Assembly (NCBI GenBank): GCA_003167555.1
Contig: PMSN01000029.1
Location: forward strand, 58,488-122,487
Length of the DNA: 64,000 nt
Direction of reading: 5' to 3'
Source of the DNA: Spartobacteria bacterium
GTDB lineage: Bacteria; Verrucomicrobiota; Verrucomicrobiia; Chthoniobacterales; UBA10450
Under the pieces are notes generated by a model that was not told the origin of the DNA, ran no database searches, and saw only the letters and a program-made list of their open reading frames with translations. A program made the position numbers and the translations under genes. Below, one piece after another: positions 24,488 to 33,037 of this stretch. How positions within the stretch are numbered: position 1 is the first letter of the stretch; every line of letters begins with the position of its first letter.

Positions 24488-25819
24488 CTAACGAATCAGG
24501 CCCCAGTGCCGGTTAAAGGGCCAGTAAACCAGCAGCCCGCGGCCGACGAGATTTTCCTCCGGCACGGGGCCCCAATATCGGCTGTCGTAGCTGTTGTAGC
24601 TGTTGTCGCCCATCGCGAAATAAGAACCCTGTGGCAGCGGGCGTTTTTCCTGGGCGAACTCCAACTGCCCTTTCATGTGTTGCTCCTCGAGCTGCAATTC
24701 CGCCGCGCGATCGGAATTCCCGGAGCTGATGGCCGTTTCTTTCTCGGCCCGGATTTGGACCAGTTTGTTCTCGAGGTCGCGCACATTCAGCGGCCCGTCC
24801 GAGTAGCCGCGATAAGGAGGCTTCGCCGTCATCACCCGCTGAAAGCCAAATCCCTCGGCCGGCTTGCCATTCGCATACAGCAGGGGTGGCTCGATCCGCA
24901 ACGTGTCGCCCGGCAACCCGGCCAGACGCTTGATGTAAAACGGCGAACCGTTCCCGGGATCTTCCGTAATCAAATAGCGGTTCCCCACCGTCCGGTTACG
25001 ATCGGAAATTCCTTCCGTGCGAAAAACAAAGACGTCGCCCCGGCGCGGTTTGACGAAATTGTAACTGAATTTATCGACGAAGACCTGATCGCCCGTGTCG
25101 ATCGCGCCGCGGGCGATGACCTGGTCGCGCTTGTATTGGTTGAAGAGGAGCACCTTGAAATCCTGCGCCAGCGTCTCGGGCGGCGCGTAGACAAAGAAAC
25201 TCTGCCGCTCGCAAACGATCTGGGTGAAGGTGAAGAAGAACGCGATCTTCTTCGGCTCGATCCGCACCACGCGATCGTCTTCCTTCGAGACGACGTCGAT
25301 GTAATTGCGGCCGAGAACGACAAACTCCGCGACCTGCCGGAAGAGATTGGGCTTGCCGGCGTCGGTCGGGTAGCCCTTCAAATACCAGCCCTTGTCGTGC
25401 TTCTCGTAGCTGTCCCTTTGATCGACCGGAATTTCGCTTTCAGACGCGAAGAACGCTCGATGCCCAATGATGCCGTTGAGGGTCGGCTGCATCGAGCCGG
25501 TCGGAATTTTAAACGGCTGAAAAAAATATGAGCGGATCGCGACCGCCGCCACGATGGCGACCAGGAGCACTTCGACGTTCTCGCGCCAGCCGGCGTCGCG
25601 CCCTGCCGGCATGTGCTTGGTATAAAGATTGTGGAGACGCTCGGACTCTTCCTTGACCGCTTTCTTGTCTTTGTCGCGCAAGCCCTCGCGCAATTTTTCG
25701 ATCTGGGCCTGCACTCCCGCGATGGCGGGTTCCTCCAGGATGTCCCTGCGATAGCGCAGCATTTTCTCCGCATGGCGAACGAGAAGGTGACCGTGTTTAA
25801 TGTAGCGAGGTTTGAACAT
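24488..25819 (-). CDS. lepB: Signal peptidase I
   Basis: 443 aa from ATG 25819, 5 bp after lepA. Serine-lysine protease that removes Sec signal peptides. Catalytic Ser in FKIPTGSMQPTL, catalytic Lys in YIKRLAGLPGDTLRI, box E MGDNSYNSYDSRYWGPVPE. It is larger than usual, with a charged N-terminal cytoplasmic region of about 90 residues (EKLREGLRDKDKKAVKEESE), one transmembrane helix (VLLVAIVAAVAIRSYFF), and a long insertion between the Ser and Lys boxes including a coiled-coil (LENKLVQIRAEKETAI). Confidence 0.95.
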   Translation of the reverse strand: MFKPRYIKHGHLLVRHAEKMLRYRRDILEEPAIAGVQAQIEKLREGLRDKDKKAVKEESERLHNLYTKHMPAGRDAGWRENVEVLLVAIVAAVAIRSYFFQPFKIPTGSMQPTLNGIIGHRAFFASESEIPVDQRDSYEKHDKGWYLKGYPTDAGKPNLFRQVAEFVVLGRNYIDVVSKEDDRVVRIEPKKIAFFFTFTQIVCERQSFFVYAPPETLAQDFKVLLFNQYKRDQVIARGAIDTGDQVFVDKFSYNFVKPRRGDVFVFRTEGISDRNRTVGNRYLITEDPGNGSPFYIKRLAGLPGDTLRIEPPLLYANGKPAEGFGFQRVMTAKPPYRGYSDGPLNVRDLENKLVQIRAEKETAISSGNSDRAAELQLEEQHMKGQLEFAQEKRPLPQGSYFAMGDNSYNSYDSRYWGPVPEENLVGRGLLVYWPFNRHWGLIR

Positions 25820-25824
25820 GAGAA

Positions 25825-27621
25825 TTATTGCGCGCGCAAAACCTGGATGAAGGCCTCTTGCGGAATGTTGATCTTGCCGATGCTTTTCATGCGCTTTTTG
25901 CCTTCTTTTTGCTTCTCGAGCAACTTCCGCTTCCGCGTGATGTCGCCACCGTAGCACTTCGCCGTCACATTTTTGCGCAAAGCTGAAACACTTTCCCGCG
26001 CGATGATCTTCCCGCCGATCGCCGCCTGGATCGCGACCTGATAAAGTTGCCGGGGAATTACTTCCTTCAATTTCGCCGCCAGCATTCGGCCCCGGCTTTC
26101 GGCCCGATCGCGGTGCACGATCGTGGAAAACGCGTCGACCGGCTCGCCATTCACGAGGAGATCGAGCTTCACCAGTTTCGCCGCGCGATAACCGGAGTGC
26201 TCGTAATCCATCGAGCCATAACCGCGGGTGATGCTCTTAATCTTGTCGTTGAAGTCGACGAGGATTTCATTCAGCGGCAGCTCGCAATGCAGCATGACGC
26301 GCCGCGTGTCGAGCGATTCCGTGTGGTCCATCAGCCCGCGTTTTTCCAGGATGAGCTGGAGGATGTCGCCGATGTTTTCGTTCGGACAAAGCACGTAAGC
26401 TTTCACGATCGGCTCGCGGATTTCATCGATCACGCTCGGATCGGGCAGGTACGCGGGATTATCGACCAGGATCGTTTCGCCGCGCGTCGTGAAAATTTCG
26501 TAGATCACGCTCGGCGAGGTCGCGATGATATCCATGTCGTATTCGCGCCGGAGCCGCTCCTGGATGATCTCCATGTGGAGGAGCCCGAGAAAACCGCAGC
26601 GGAACCCGAAACCGAGCGCGACGGAACTTTCCGGCTGATAAACGAACGCAGAATCGTTCAAGCGCAATTTCCCGATGGCGGTTTTCAAGTGCTCGAAGTC
26701 GCCGGTGTTGATGGGATAAATGCCGCTGAAAACCATCGGATGGATTTCCTGAAATCCGGGCAGCGGCACCTTCGCCGGATTGCGCAGATCGGTCACGGTG
26801 TCGCCGATCTTGATGTCGGCCGTGCTTTTGATGTTCGCGATGAAATAACCCACGTCTCCCGCCTGGAGCCGCTTCTGCGGAAACATCTTCGGCGTAAAGA
26901 CGCCCACTTCCTTCACCTCATAGCGCCCGTCATTGTTGATCAGCTTGATGCCCTGGTCCGCTTCGATCTTGCCGGAAAAAACGCGGACATAGGCGACAAC
27001 GCCACGGTAGATATCGAAGACACAGTCGAAAACCAGGCCGCGCAGAACTTCGTCAGTGGGCGTTGGAGGCGGCGGGATACGATCAACGATGGCTTCGAGA
27101 ATTTCTTCGATGCCGATTCCCATTTTCGCGCTGGCGTCGATCGCTTCCTCCGCCGGGATCGCGAGAATTTCCTCGAGCTGTTTGTGGACCGCGGCGATGT
27201 CGGCGTTGGGTAAATCGATCTTGTTGATCACGGGCACGATCGTGAGTCCTTGCTTGTGGGCGAGGTGCACGTTCGCGACCGTCTGCGCTTCCACGCCCTG
27301 CGCCGCATCCACGATGAGGAGCGCACCTTCACACGCCGCGAGCGAGCGGGAAACTTCATAGGCGAAATCGACGTGCCCGGGCGTGTCGAGAAGATTGAGC
27401 CGATATTCCTGTCCGGCCTTGCTCGTGTAGCGCATCGCGACTGGATGCGCCTTGATCGTGATGCCGCGCTCGCGTTCCAGATCCATCGAATCAAGCAACT
27501 GGTCCTGCTTGTCGCGCTCCTGGATCGTGCCGGTGCGGTCGAGCAATCGATCGGAGAGCGTGGTCTTGCCGTGATCGATATGCGCGATGATGCAGAAGTT
27601 CCGGGTCAGCTCGATCGACAT
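25825..27621 (-). CDS. lepA: Elongation factor 4 (back-translocating GTPase)
   Basis: 598 aa, the usual length, from ATG 27621 (MSIELTRNFCIIAHIDHGKT). G1 AHIDHGKT, DTPGH (G3), NKIDLP (G4). The EF4-specific C-terminal domain is present (YHQ-type region RQLYQVAIQAAIGGKIIARE, CYGGDITRKRKLLEKQKEGK, KRMKSIGKINIPQEAFIQVL). It acts on stalled or mistranslocated ribosomes at the membrane. Upstream partner of lepB, as in many bacteria. Confidence 0.97.
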   Translation of the reverse strand: MSIELTRNFCIIAHIDHGKTTLSDRLLDRTGTIQERDKQDQLLDSMDLERERGITIKAHPVAMRYTSKAGQEYRLNLLDTPGHVDFAYEVSRSLAACEGALLIVDAAQGVEAQTVANVHLAHKQGLTIVPVINKIDLPNADIAAVHKQLEEILAIPAEEAIDASAKMGIGIEEILEAIVDRIPPPPTPTDEVLRGLVFDCVFDIYRGVVAYVRVFSGKIEADQGIKLINNDGRYEVKEVGVFTPKMFPQKRLQAGDVGYFIANIKSTADIKIGDTVTDLRNPAKVPLPGFQEIHPMVFSGIYPINTGDFEHLKTAIGKLRLNDSAFVYQPESSVALGFGFRCGFLGLLHMEIIQERLRREYDMDIIATSPSVIYEIFTTRGETILVDNPAYLPDPSVIDEIREPIVKAYVLCPNENIGDILQLILEKRGLMDHTESLDTRRVMLHCELPLNEILVDFNDKIKSITRGYGSMDYEHSGYRAAKLVKLDLLVNGEPVDAFSTIVHRDRAESRGRMLAAKLKEVIPRQLYQVAIQAAIGGKIIARESVSALRKNVTAKCYGGDITRKRKLLEKQKEGKKRMKSIGKINIPQEAFIQVLRAQ

Positions 27622-27680
27622 AAAGCGCAGCACTATGCGGGCGCGGCTGGTGTGGGTCAATCGGAGTGGAGCGTTAGCCA

Positions 27681-27770
27681 CTGTATCCGCCGCCCTGTGG
27701 GCGGCGTGGGGTCTCGCGAGACGGGCGAGCGCCGCGTACCCCGGCGCTTCGCATAGCGAAGCGGCTACAG
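27681..27770. repeat. Inverted repeat (CTGTAGCCGCTTCGC family), copy 2
   Basis: CTGTATCCGCCGCCCTGTGG...GCGCTTCGCATAGCGAAGCG-GCTACAG, with internal hairpins at each end. It lies between the divergent lepA and FHA genes and may influence both promoters. Confidence 0.8.
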
Positions 27771-27814
27771 AAGAAGGAGAAACACTATTGCTTTGCTTTC
27801 CGCGCTGTTATCAA

Positions 27815-28336
27815 ATGAGCGGCATGCCGAAGCTCACGATCCGTTCGGAATCTGGCGAGAGGACCTCGCACGACTTGGTCGAGGAGAGCATGACGATCGG
27901 CCGTTCGCCAGAGAACGCGATCTGCCTCGACGACATTTCGGTTTCGAGCCGGCACGCCGAGCTGACGATGGTCGGCGAAATTTTCAATATCAAGGACCTC
28001 GGCTCGACGAATGGCACGGTGGTCAACGGAGAGCCGATCACCACGGTCCAATTACGCGCGGGCGATCGAATCCGCTTCGGCAAAGTCGACGCTTACTACG
28101 AATGCGAGGTGGCCGGCGACGCTCAGCCGTTGCCCCGTTTGGAAGAAGTCGAAGCACGCCCGGCGGAGTCGAGCGCGCGCCCGGTGGATTTTGCAGACGC
28201 CTCACCGTTCTTGAATCGGACGAAAGAAAAGGATCGCATGCGCACGGCCATTTTCGCAGCCGCGGCCATCGCATTTCTCGCGTTTGTCGGCAGCATGATC
28301 GCGGTGTTTTTCATGATGCAAGCGCCGGTGCCGTAG
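27815..28336 (+). CDS. FHA-domain protein with C-terminal membrane anchor
   Basis: 173 aa. Residues about 5-95 form an FHA phosphothreonine-binding domain (SMTIGRSPENAICLDDISVS, SRHAEL, DLGSTNGTVVNGEPI, LRAGDRIRFG). A linker leads to a single C-terminal helix (AIFAAAAIAFLAFVGSMIAV) that would anchor the FHA domain on the cytoplasmic face. An in-frame TTG at 27788 with AGAAGGAGA ahead could add nine residues; ATG 27815 fits the domain better. No Ser/Thr kinase gene is nearby. Confidence 0.85.
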   Translation: MSGMPKLTIRSESGERTSHDLVEESMTIGRSPENAICLDDISVSSRHAELTMVGEIFNIKDLGSTNGTVVNGEPITTVQLRAGDRIRFGKVDAYYECEVAGDAQPLPRLEEVEARPAESSARPVDFADASPFLNRTKEKDRMRTAIFAAAAIAFLAFVGSMIAVFFMMQAPVP

Positions 28337-28348
28337 CGCGCGTGATTT

Positions 28349-28488
28349 GGGGAGCACAGGCTGCCAGCCTGTTCTTTTCGGCAGCTTGCCGAAAAGTGGA
28401 AACGCACCACGCTCAAGAGCCGCACAACTTCCCTCAGCAGAACGCCGGCAAGCTGCCGGCTAGTGCAGGCAAGCTGCCTGCGCTCCCC
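28349..28488. repeat. Triple-hairpin repeat (GCCGGCAAGCTGCCGGC family), copy 2
   Basis: 140 bp with outer ends GGGGAGC/GCTCCCC and internal hairpins CAGGCTGCCAGCCTG, TTTTCGGCAGCTTGCCGAAA-A and GCCGGCAAGCTGCCGGC, then GCAGGCAAGCTGCCTGC. It carries the same hairpin modules as 7665-7767 in a different order. Confidence 0.85.
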
Positions 28489-28517
28489 ATGCCGTAGTTC
28501 GCACGTATTCTAATTCG

Positions 28518-28553
28518 GTGAGGTCCTTCGCCGGCTGCGCGGCTCAGGATGAC
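28518..28553. repeat. Solitary arm of the GTCATCCCGAGCCGCG family
   Basis: GTGAGGTCCTTCGCCGGCTG-CGCGGCTCAGGATGAC, one arm without a partner. The TGA stop of gluQ (28544-28546, minus strand) lies inside it, so the last codons of gluQ are repeat sequence. Confidence 0.8.
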
Positions 28554-29386
28554 AGATAGCGCGCGCGCAGTTGATCGGCATTCGCCCCGGCATTTCGCAG
28601 TTCTCGCAAACTGAGCGACGCATGCCGCTTCGCGAGCCGCAGGCCGGCCGAGTCCGTAATCAATTCTGTGTGAAAAAATTCCGGCACGCTTAAACCGAGC
28701 GCGCGATAAATGAGCAACTGCCGAAACGTGGAAAGAAGCAAATCGGCGCCGCGCGCGACCTCGGTGATTTGCATCGCGGCATCGTCAACCACGACGGCGA
28801 GTTGGTAGGCTGGCACGTCGTCCTTTCGCCAGACAATGAAATCGCCGAAGTCCACTCCGGCAATCGCGCGTTGCGGTCCGAGGCGGTTGTCTATGAAATG
28901 CAACGCTTCTCCGCCTGGAACGCGGAACCGCCAATGATGGCCGGCGGGCGAATCAAGATCGCTCACGGTTCCGTTCGGCGGACGGCACGTTCCCGGATAA
29001 ACCGGTTCCTCGTTCTCATGATGCGGCGCGCCAGCCGACTGGAGCACATCCTGTCGCGAACAACTGCACGGATAGATCAACGCGGCGTCCCGCAACTTTT
29101 TCCAAGCGGCGAGATAAAGTGCGCGCCGCTCGCTTTGCACATAAGGGCCAAAGCTGCCGTCGATGTCAGGCCCTTCAGCCCAGCGCAAGCCGAACCAGCG
29201 CAAGTCTTCGATGATGGCGTCGCGAAATTCCGGACGGCAACGCGCCGTATCGAGATCCTCGATCCGAAGAACAAGCGTGCCGCCGTTCTGTTCGGCGCGT
29301 TCTTGCGCGCGCCAGAAAGTGATGGCGTGTCCGATATGGAGATAACCGGTCGGCGATGGGGCGATCCGGCCGCGGTATGTTGTCAT
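28544..29386 (-). CDS. gluQ: Glutamyl-Q tRNA(Asp) synthetase
   Basis: 280 aa. A GluRS-like enzyme without an anticodon-binding domain that attaches Glu to queuosine in tRNA(Asp). Features: GRIAPSPTGYLHIGHA (HIGH motif), RIEDLDTARCR, zinc site YPCSCSR...YPGTCR, and AKRHAS in place of KMSKS. Length fits YadB/GluQ rather than GltX. The start codon ATG (29386-29384) is part of one hairpin repeat and the stop is part of another repeat arm. Confidence 0.92.
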   Translation of the reverse strand: MTTYRGRIAPSPTGYLHIGHAITFWRAQERAEQNGGTLVLRIEDLDTARCRPEFRDAIIEDLRWFGLRWAEGPDIDGSFGPYVQSERRALYLAAWKKLRDAALIYPCSCSRQDVLQSAGAPHHENEEPVYPGTCRPPNGTVSDLDSPAGHHWRFRVPGGEALHFIDNRLGPQRAIAGVDFGDFIVWRKDDVPAYQLAVVVDDAAMQITEVARGADLLLSTFRQLLIYRALGLSVPEFFHTELITDSAGLRLAKRHASLSLRELRNAGANADQLRARYLSS

Positions 29387-29465
29387 TCCGAGCGAAGTCG
29401 AGGAATCTCTCGATTAATGCAACGGTTATTGTAACGAGAGATTCCTCGACTTCGCTCGGAATGAC
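29382..29465. repeat. Perfect hairpin (GTCATTCCGAGCGAAGTCGA family) providing two start codons
   Basis: Perfect 31-bp arms (29382-29412 and 29435-29465) beginning GTCATTCCGAGCGAAGTCGA, with a 22-nt loop. Each end reads ATGAC outward: the left one is the ATG of gluQ and the right one the ATG of the HAD gene. Confidence 0.95.
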
Positions 29466-30153
29466 AGAGAGAAAAAAGCGCCTTCTTCTTTGGGACATCG
29501 ACGGCACGCTCATCACGACCGGCGCGGCGGGGCAGCGGGCCATCATCCGCGCGACGGCGCAATGGTTTGGCGACGACGGCGATTTGAGTGGAGTCGAAAT
29601 CGCAGGACGGACGGATGCGGGGATCGCGCATCAAATTCTCGAGAAACATCGCGAGCTGATCACGGAAGAAAAGGTGGCGGCATTCCTCGATCTTTATTTG
29701 GAGCTGCTCGAACAGGAACTCCCACGTAGCCGGGGAAGTGTGCTGCCCGGTGTGCGGCAGTTGCTGGAGAAATTCGCGCCACGGCCCGACACGGCGCTCG
29801 GGCTGCTGACGGGCAATCTCAAGCGCGGCGCGCAATTGAAACTCGCCCATTACCAGCTCTGGCACTTCTTCGATTTTGGCGCTTTCGCGGATGATCATCA
29901 TGATCGCAACGAACTCGGCGCTTTCGCGCTGGAACGCGCGGAACAGGAAACTGGAATAAAATTCTCGCCCGGCCAGGTGGATGTGATCGGCGATACCGGC
30001 CATGATATTGCCTGCGGAAAAGCATTTGGCGCGCGCACGATCGCGGTGTCGACCGGCTCGTGGTCGAGGGAAAATCTCGCGGCGCAGAAGCCGGATTTTC
30101 TTTTCGATGATCTCGGGAATGTCGACGACGCCATCGCCACGCTGGGCTGGTGA
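29461..30153 (+). CDS. HAD-superfamily hydrolase (phosphoglycolate phosphatase-like)
   Basis: 230 aa from ATG 29461 (MTERKKRLLLWDIDGTLITT). HAD motif I DIDGT, motif II LLTGN, motif III/IV GDTGHDI. Helical cap between residues about 20-90. A cytosolic small-molecule phosphatase is expected; substrate unknown. The start codon is the last ATGAC of the hairpin 29382-29465; the frame is open upstream but encodes only repeat-derived sequence. Confidence 0.85.
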   Translation: MTERKKRLLLWDIDGTLITTGAAGQRAIIRATAQWFGDDGDLSGVEIAGRTDAGIAHQILEKHRELITEEKVAAFLDLYLELLEQELPRSRGSVLPGVRQLLEKFAPRPDTALGLLTGNLKRGAQLKLAHYQLWHFFDFGAFADDHHDRNELGAFALERAEQETGIKFSPGQVDVIGDTGHDIACGKAFGARTIAVSTGSWSRENLAAQKPDFLFDDLGNVDDAIATLGW

Positions 30154-30202
30154 GCGATTGACGCGCGACCGGAGAGTGACATCTTCCCAGACCTCAATTC
30201 TT

Positions 30203-30523
30203 ATGACTCTGCCCGCTGAACCCAACGTTCTCCCGCTCGAAGGCGAAATCGATTTGCATGTTTCGCCGCGCGTGGCCGAGTCGCTCGCCGCGATGGTCGC
30301 GCGCAAGCCGCCGCGTCTGGTCGTGGATCTCTCGCGCGTCTCCTACATCGACAGCTCAGGTCTCGCGGTGCTGATCGAAGGAATGCAAAACGTCGAGGAG
30401 TACGGCGGAAAATTTATCCTGGCCGGGCTGCAGGAAAATGTCCGGCCGATCTTCGAAATCGCGCGGCTCGATCAGGTGTTTATTATTTTCCCTCACGTCG
30501 ACGCGGCCCTGGCCGCGACCTGA
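30203..30523 (+). CDS. STAS-domain anti-sigma factor antagonist
   Basis: 106 aa, SpoIIAA-like. EGEIDLHVSPRVAES strand, LVVDLSRVSYIDSSGLAVLI (the conserved DSSGL with the phosphorylatable Ser), and GKFILAGLQENVRPIFEI. It would bind a partner-switching anti-sigma kinase, not encoded here. Its last 31 bp overlap the end of the convergent GT4 gene. Confidence 0.9.
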   Translation: MTLPAEPNVLPLEGEIDLHVSPRVAESLAAMVARKPPRLVVDLSRVSYIDSSGLAVLIEGMQNVEEYGGKFILAGLQENVRPIFEIARLDQVFIIFPHVDAALAAT

Positions 30524-31602
30524 GCGAGAATCTCAAGGGTCCGCGCGACGTTCGCCGAAATATCGAAGCGCGTTGCCAGGTCGCGAATGCCTGCACAAGC
30601 TTCCTCGCGACGAGCGCTGTCCGACCAGAAGACGAGAGCGTCACGGATCTCGCCGGTTTCGCGCGGGTCTTCCACGACGGTGCCGTGCACACCCGTCTCG
30701 ATGATTTCCGAAAAACCGTTTGCGCGGGTCGTGATGACCGGCAGGCCAGCGGCGAGGGCCTCGAGACACGCGTTTGAGAAAGGGTCGTAAAGCGTCGGCG
30801 CCAGGAAGATATCTGCGGCGGCATAAAGGCCCGGCATGTCCTCAACCACGCCGAGAAATTGCGCGCGCTCCGAACGAAATTTTCTTTGCTCGCCCCGCCC
30901 CGCCACGAGCAGGCGCAAGTCGCTTCCGGCGTTCTCGATCGCATCGATGGCGAAGCGCAAACCTTTCCGTTCCCACCCGGACCCGGCGAAGAGCACGGCG
31001 ACATCGTTTTCGCCGAGGCCAAGAGTCTCGCGGCATCGCGCGCGCGTTTCCGCATCCCGCTGCAGCGCGCCGACGAGGACACCGTTGTAAACCACGTCGA
31101 TTTTCCCGGCCGGAAATCCGTAGAAGCGCACGATCTCATCCTTCACCATCCGCGAGTTTGCGATGACGCGGGCGGCGCCGCCCTTCGCAAAAAGCGATTC
31201 TTCGAGCGCGAGCGTGGCGGAATGTTTGCGATTGAAAAAGCGGCTCAGTTTTTGAAACGGACCGGCGCTTTTCTCACGGCGCTCCAGCCAGGAGCGATGG
31301 ACGCCGTCGCCGGCGCGATAAAGATCGCAGCGCCAGATGCGCTCGAAGCTCATCAAGACATCGCACTCCGCGCCGGGCGCGAGTTTTTCGATTTCATCGG
31401 CAAACGCTATCGCCGAATGCGCTTCGAGCCGGGTCAGTTGACCGAACGTCCACTCGTTAGGCGGCCAGTCAGTCGAGGCGTAAAGCCGGACCGTGTGCCC
31501 GTTCTCCACCAGCCCGGCGGCCAGCCGTTTCAGGTACGCTTCCGCACCGCCGCTGGAGGAAAATCCGCGCCGGACAAATCCTATGGTAAGTTTTTCTGTC
31601 AT
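30493..31602 (-). CDS. Glycosyltransferase family 4
   Basis: 369 aa, GT-B fold. The N-terminus TIGFVRRGFSSSGGAEAYLK is the acceptor-domain start. VVYNGVLVGALQ, VLFAGSGWERKGLRFAID, PTLYDPFSNACLEALAAGLP and VITTRANGFSEII are the donor-binding GT4 signatures (E-x7-E). It is similar to LPS core heptose/glucose transferases (WaaG type). The start at 31602 reads ATGACAG and lies in a degenerate hairpin repeat. It is divergent from the next GT. Confidence 0.9.
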   Translation of the reverse strand: MTEKLTIGFVRRGFSSSGGAEAYLKRLAAGLVENGHTVRLYASTDWPPNEWTFGQLTRLEAHSAIAFADEIEKLAPGAECDVLMSFERIWRCDLYRAGDGVHRSWLERREKSAGPFQKLSRFFNRKHSATLALEESLFAKGGAARVIANSRMVKDEIVRFYGFPAGKIDVVYNGVLVGALQRDAETRARCRETLGLGENDVAVLFAGSGWERKGLRFAIDAIENAGSDLRLLVAGRGEQRKFRSERAQFLGVVEDMPGLYAAADIFLAPTLYDPFSNACLEALAAGLPVITTRANGFSEIIETGVHGTVVEDPRETGEIRDALVFWSDSARREEACAGIRDLATRFDISANVARTLEILAQVAARAAST

Positions 31603-31677
31603 GTCGAGCACAGTCGAGACATCCCGTCGGACGTCGAGAAGCTTACATCGGGGTTCCTCGACTTCGCTCGGAATGAC
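31598..31677. repeat. Hairpin (GTCATTCCGAGCGAAGTCGA family), degenerate left arm
   Basis: Left arm GTCATGTCGAGCACAGTCGA, right arm ends ACTTCGCTCGGAATGAC. Its left edge contains the start codon of the minus-strand GT4 gene. Confidence 0.8.
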
Positions 31678-31716
31678 TCTTTACTTGGCCGCAATCGCCA
31701 CAATACTTGTTAGCCG

Positions 31717-32940
31717 ATGGTGGGTGAAACTCTAAACGCCCCTCCGCCGTTGCAAGCTGCAACTCGTGAAGTGCGCACGCTCCCGAAGAGCCTGCTCTAC
31801 TCGATCTTTGCCCGGATCGGAGGATCGGGGCTGGACACGGACGCGTTCGAGACATTGCGCGCTTCGCATCGGGGCGGATTCCTCGGCCGGGCCATCGCCT
31901 ACGATAATCGGCAGAAGGAAATACCGTCGCGGCTTATCTATTCGCTCCGCTGGCATCCTGTGCGTCTGATTTCGTTTCTCGATCGGCCTTATTATTACGG
32001 AGCGAAAAAAAAGTATCTCGACTGGATCACGGCGCGGCATCTTGCGAGCGGACGTTACGATCTCTTTCATAGCTGGTCGGGCGATTGTCTCCAGGCACTC
32101 CGCGTCGCGCGGAAGCTCGGCATTCCTTCGATCGTGGAAATCCCCACCTGGCACCGTGACCGCGGCAAGATTCTGGCCGATCGCGCGCCTTCGCCTCCGC
32201 CGGCCGCGGGACTTTCCCGGCAACGGCGCTGGAAGGAAAATTTGCTCCAGACCCGCGAACGCTTTCTGGAGGAATACGAACTCGCGAGCATGCTCTTCGT
32301 TCTTTCCCAAAAGGCGGCCGACACTTTTCGCGTCCAGGGTTTCCCAGAGGAGAAATTATTTTATCTGCCCCGCGGCGTGGACGTGGAACGTTTCAAGCCA
32401 GGCCCGCGCCCGCCGATTTTCCGCGCCATTTTCTCCGGCGCGCTGATTGAGCGCAAAGGAATCCACCATTTGCTCGAAGCGTGGCACCGGCTGGATTTGA
32501 AAAACGCGGAGCTTTGGCTGGTGGGCTCGGTCCATGATGAAGCGAAGCCGCACTTGAAGAAATACTGGCGCGACAACATCAAGACCGTGGGCTTTGTGCG
32601 CGATGTGGAGAATTATTTGAGCCAGGGGACCGTGCACATTTTCCCGTCGCAGTGCGAGGGCAGCGCAAAGGTCGTGTACGAGGCGGCGGCCTGCGGACTG
32701 CCCCAGATCACGACGAGGGAAGCGGGCGACGTGGTGAATGATGGCGCGGAAGGAATCATCATCCAACCCGGGAATGTCGACCAATTGTCCGAGGCGATCC
32801 TGCAACTTTATCGGCATCCGGAAATTGTCGAGCGGATGAGTCTGGCGGCGCGCCGGCGCGTAGTCGAAAATTTCACGTGGGATCATTTTCGTGTCCGGCT
32901 TTTGGTCGCCTACGAACTGGCGATGCAAATGGGACGATAG
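31717..32940 (+). CDS. Glycosyltransferase family 4
   Basis: 407 aa. GT-B fold with donor domain signatures: FSGALIERKGIHHLLEAW, VGSVHDEAKPHLKKYW, VHIFPSQCEGSAKVVYEAAA and GDVVNDGAEGIIIQPGNVDQ. The N-terminal acceptor half is less conserved (GGSGLDTDAFETL; HSWSGDCLQALRVARKL; IPTWHRDRGK). It probably builds LPS core, O-antigen or another envelope glycan together with the GT4, GT9 and ABC exporter around it. Start at ATG 31717 is plausible but not decided by a clear ribosome site. Confidence 0.88.
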   Translation: MVGETLNAPPPLQAATREVRTLPKSLLYSIFARIGGSGLDTDAFETLRASHRGGFLGRAIAYDNRQKEIPSRLIYSLRWHPVRLISFLDRPYYYGAKKKYLDWITARHLASGRYDLFHSWSGDCLQALRVARKLGIPSIVEIPTWHRDRGKILADRAPSPPPAAGLSRQRRWKENLLQTRERFLEEYELASMLFVLSQKAADTFRVQGFPEEKLFYLPRGVDVERFKPGPRPPIFRAIFSGALIERKGIHHLLEAWHRLDLKNAELWLVGSVHDEAKPHLKKYWRDNIKTVGFVRDVENYLSQGTVHIFPSQCEGSAKVVYEAAACGLPQITTREAGDVVNDGAEGIIIQPGNVDQLSEAILQLYRHPEIVERMSLAARRRVVENFTWDHFRVRLLVAYELAMQMGR

Positions 32941-32946
32941 CTTTTT

Positions 32947-33034
32947 CTCCTGCTCATGATCCTGATCATGCTCCTGATTTTGTTCGATCGATTAGGAGGA
33001 GGATCAGGATCGAGAGCAGGATCAAGAGCATGAG
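32947..33034. repeat. Inverted hexamer arrays
   Basis: Left side hexamers CTCCTG, CTCATG, ATCCTG, ATCATG, CTCCTG; right side CAGGAT, CGAGAG, CAGGAT, CAAGAG, CATGAG. The two sides are roughly reverse complementary, forming an 88-bp imperfect palindrome. It ends three bases before the GT9 start codon. Confidence 0.85.
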
Positions 33035-33037
33035 TTG

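Noticed and set aside
26047..27213. A 388-codon plus-strand frame
   Set aside because: It is entirely antisense to lepA, a gene with clear EF4 motifs; high-GC shadow frame.
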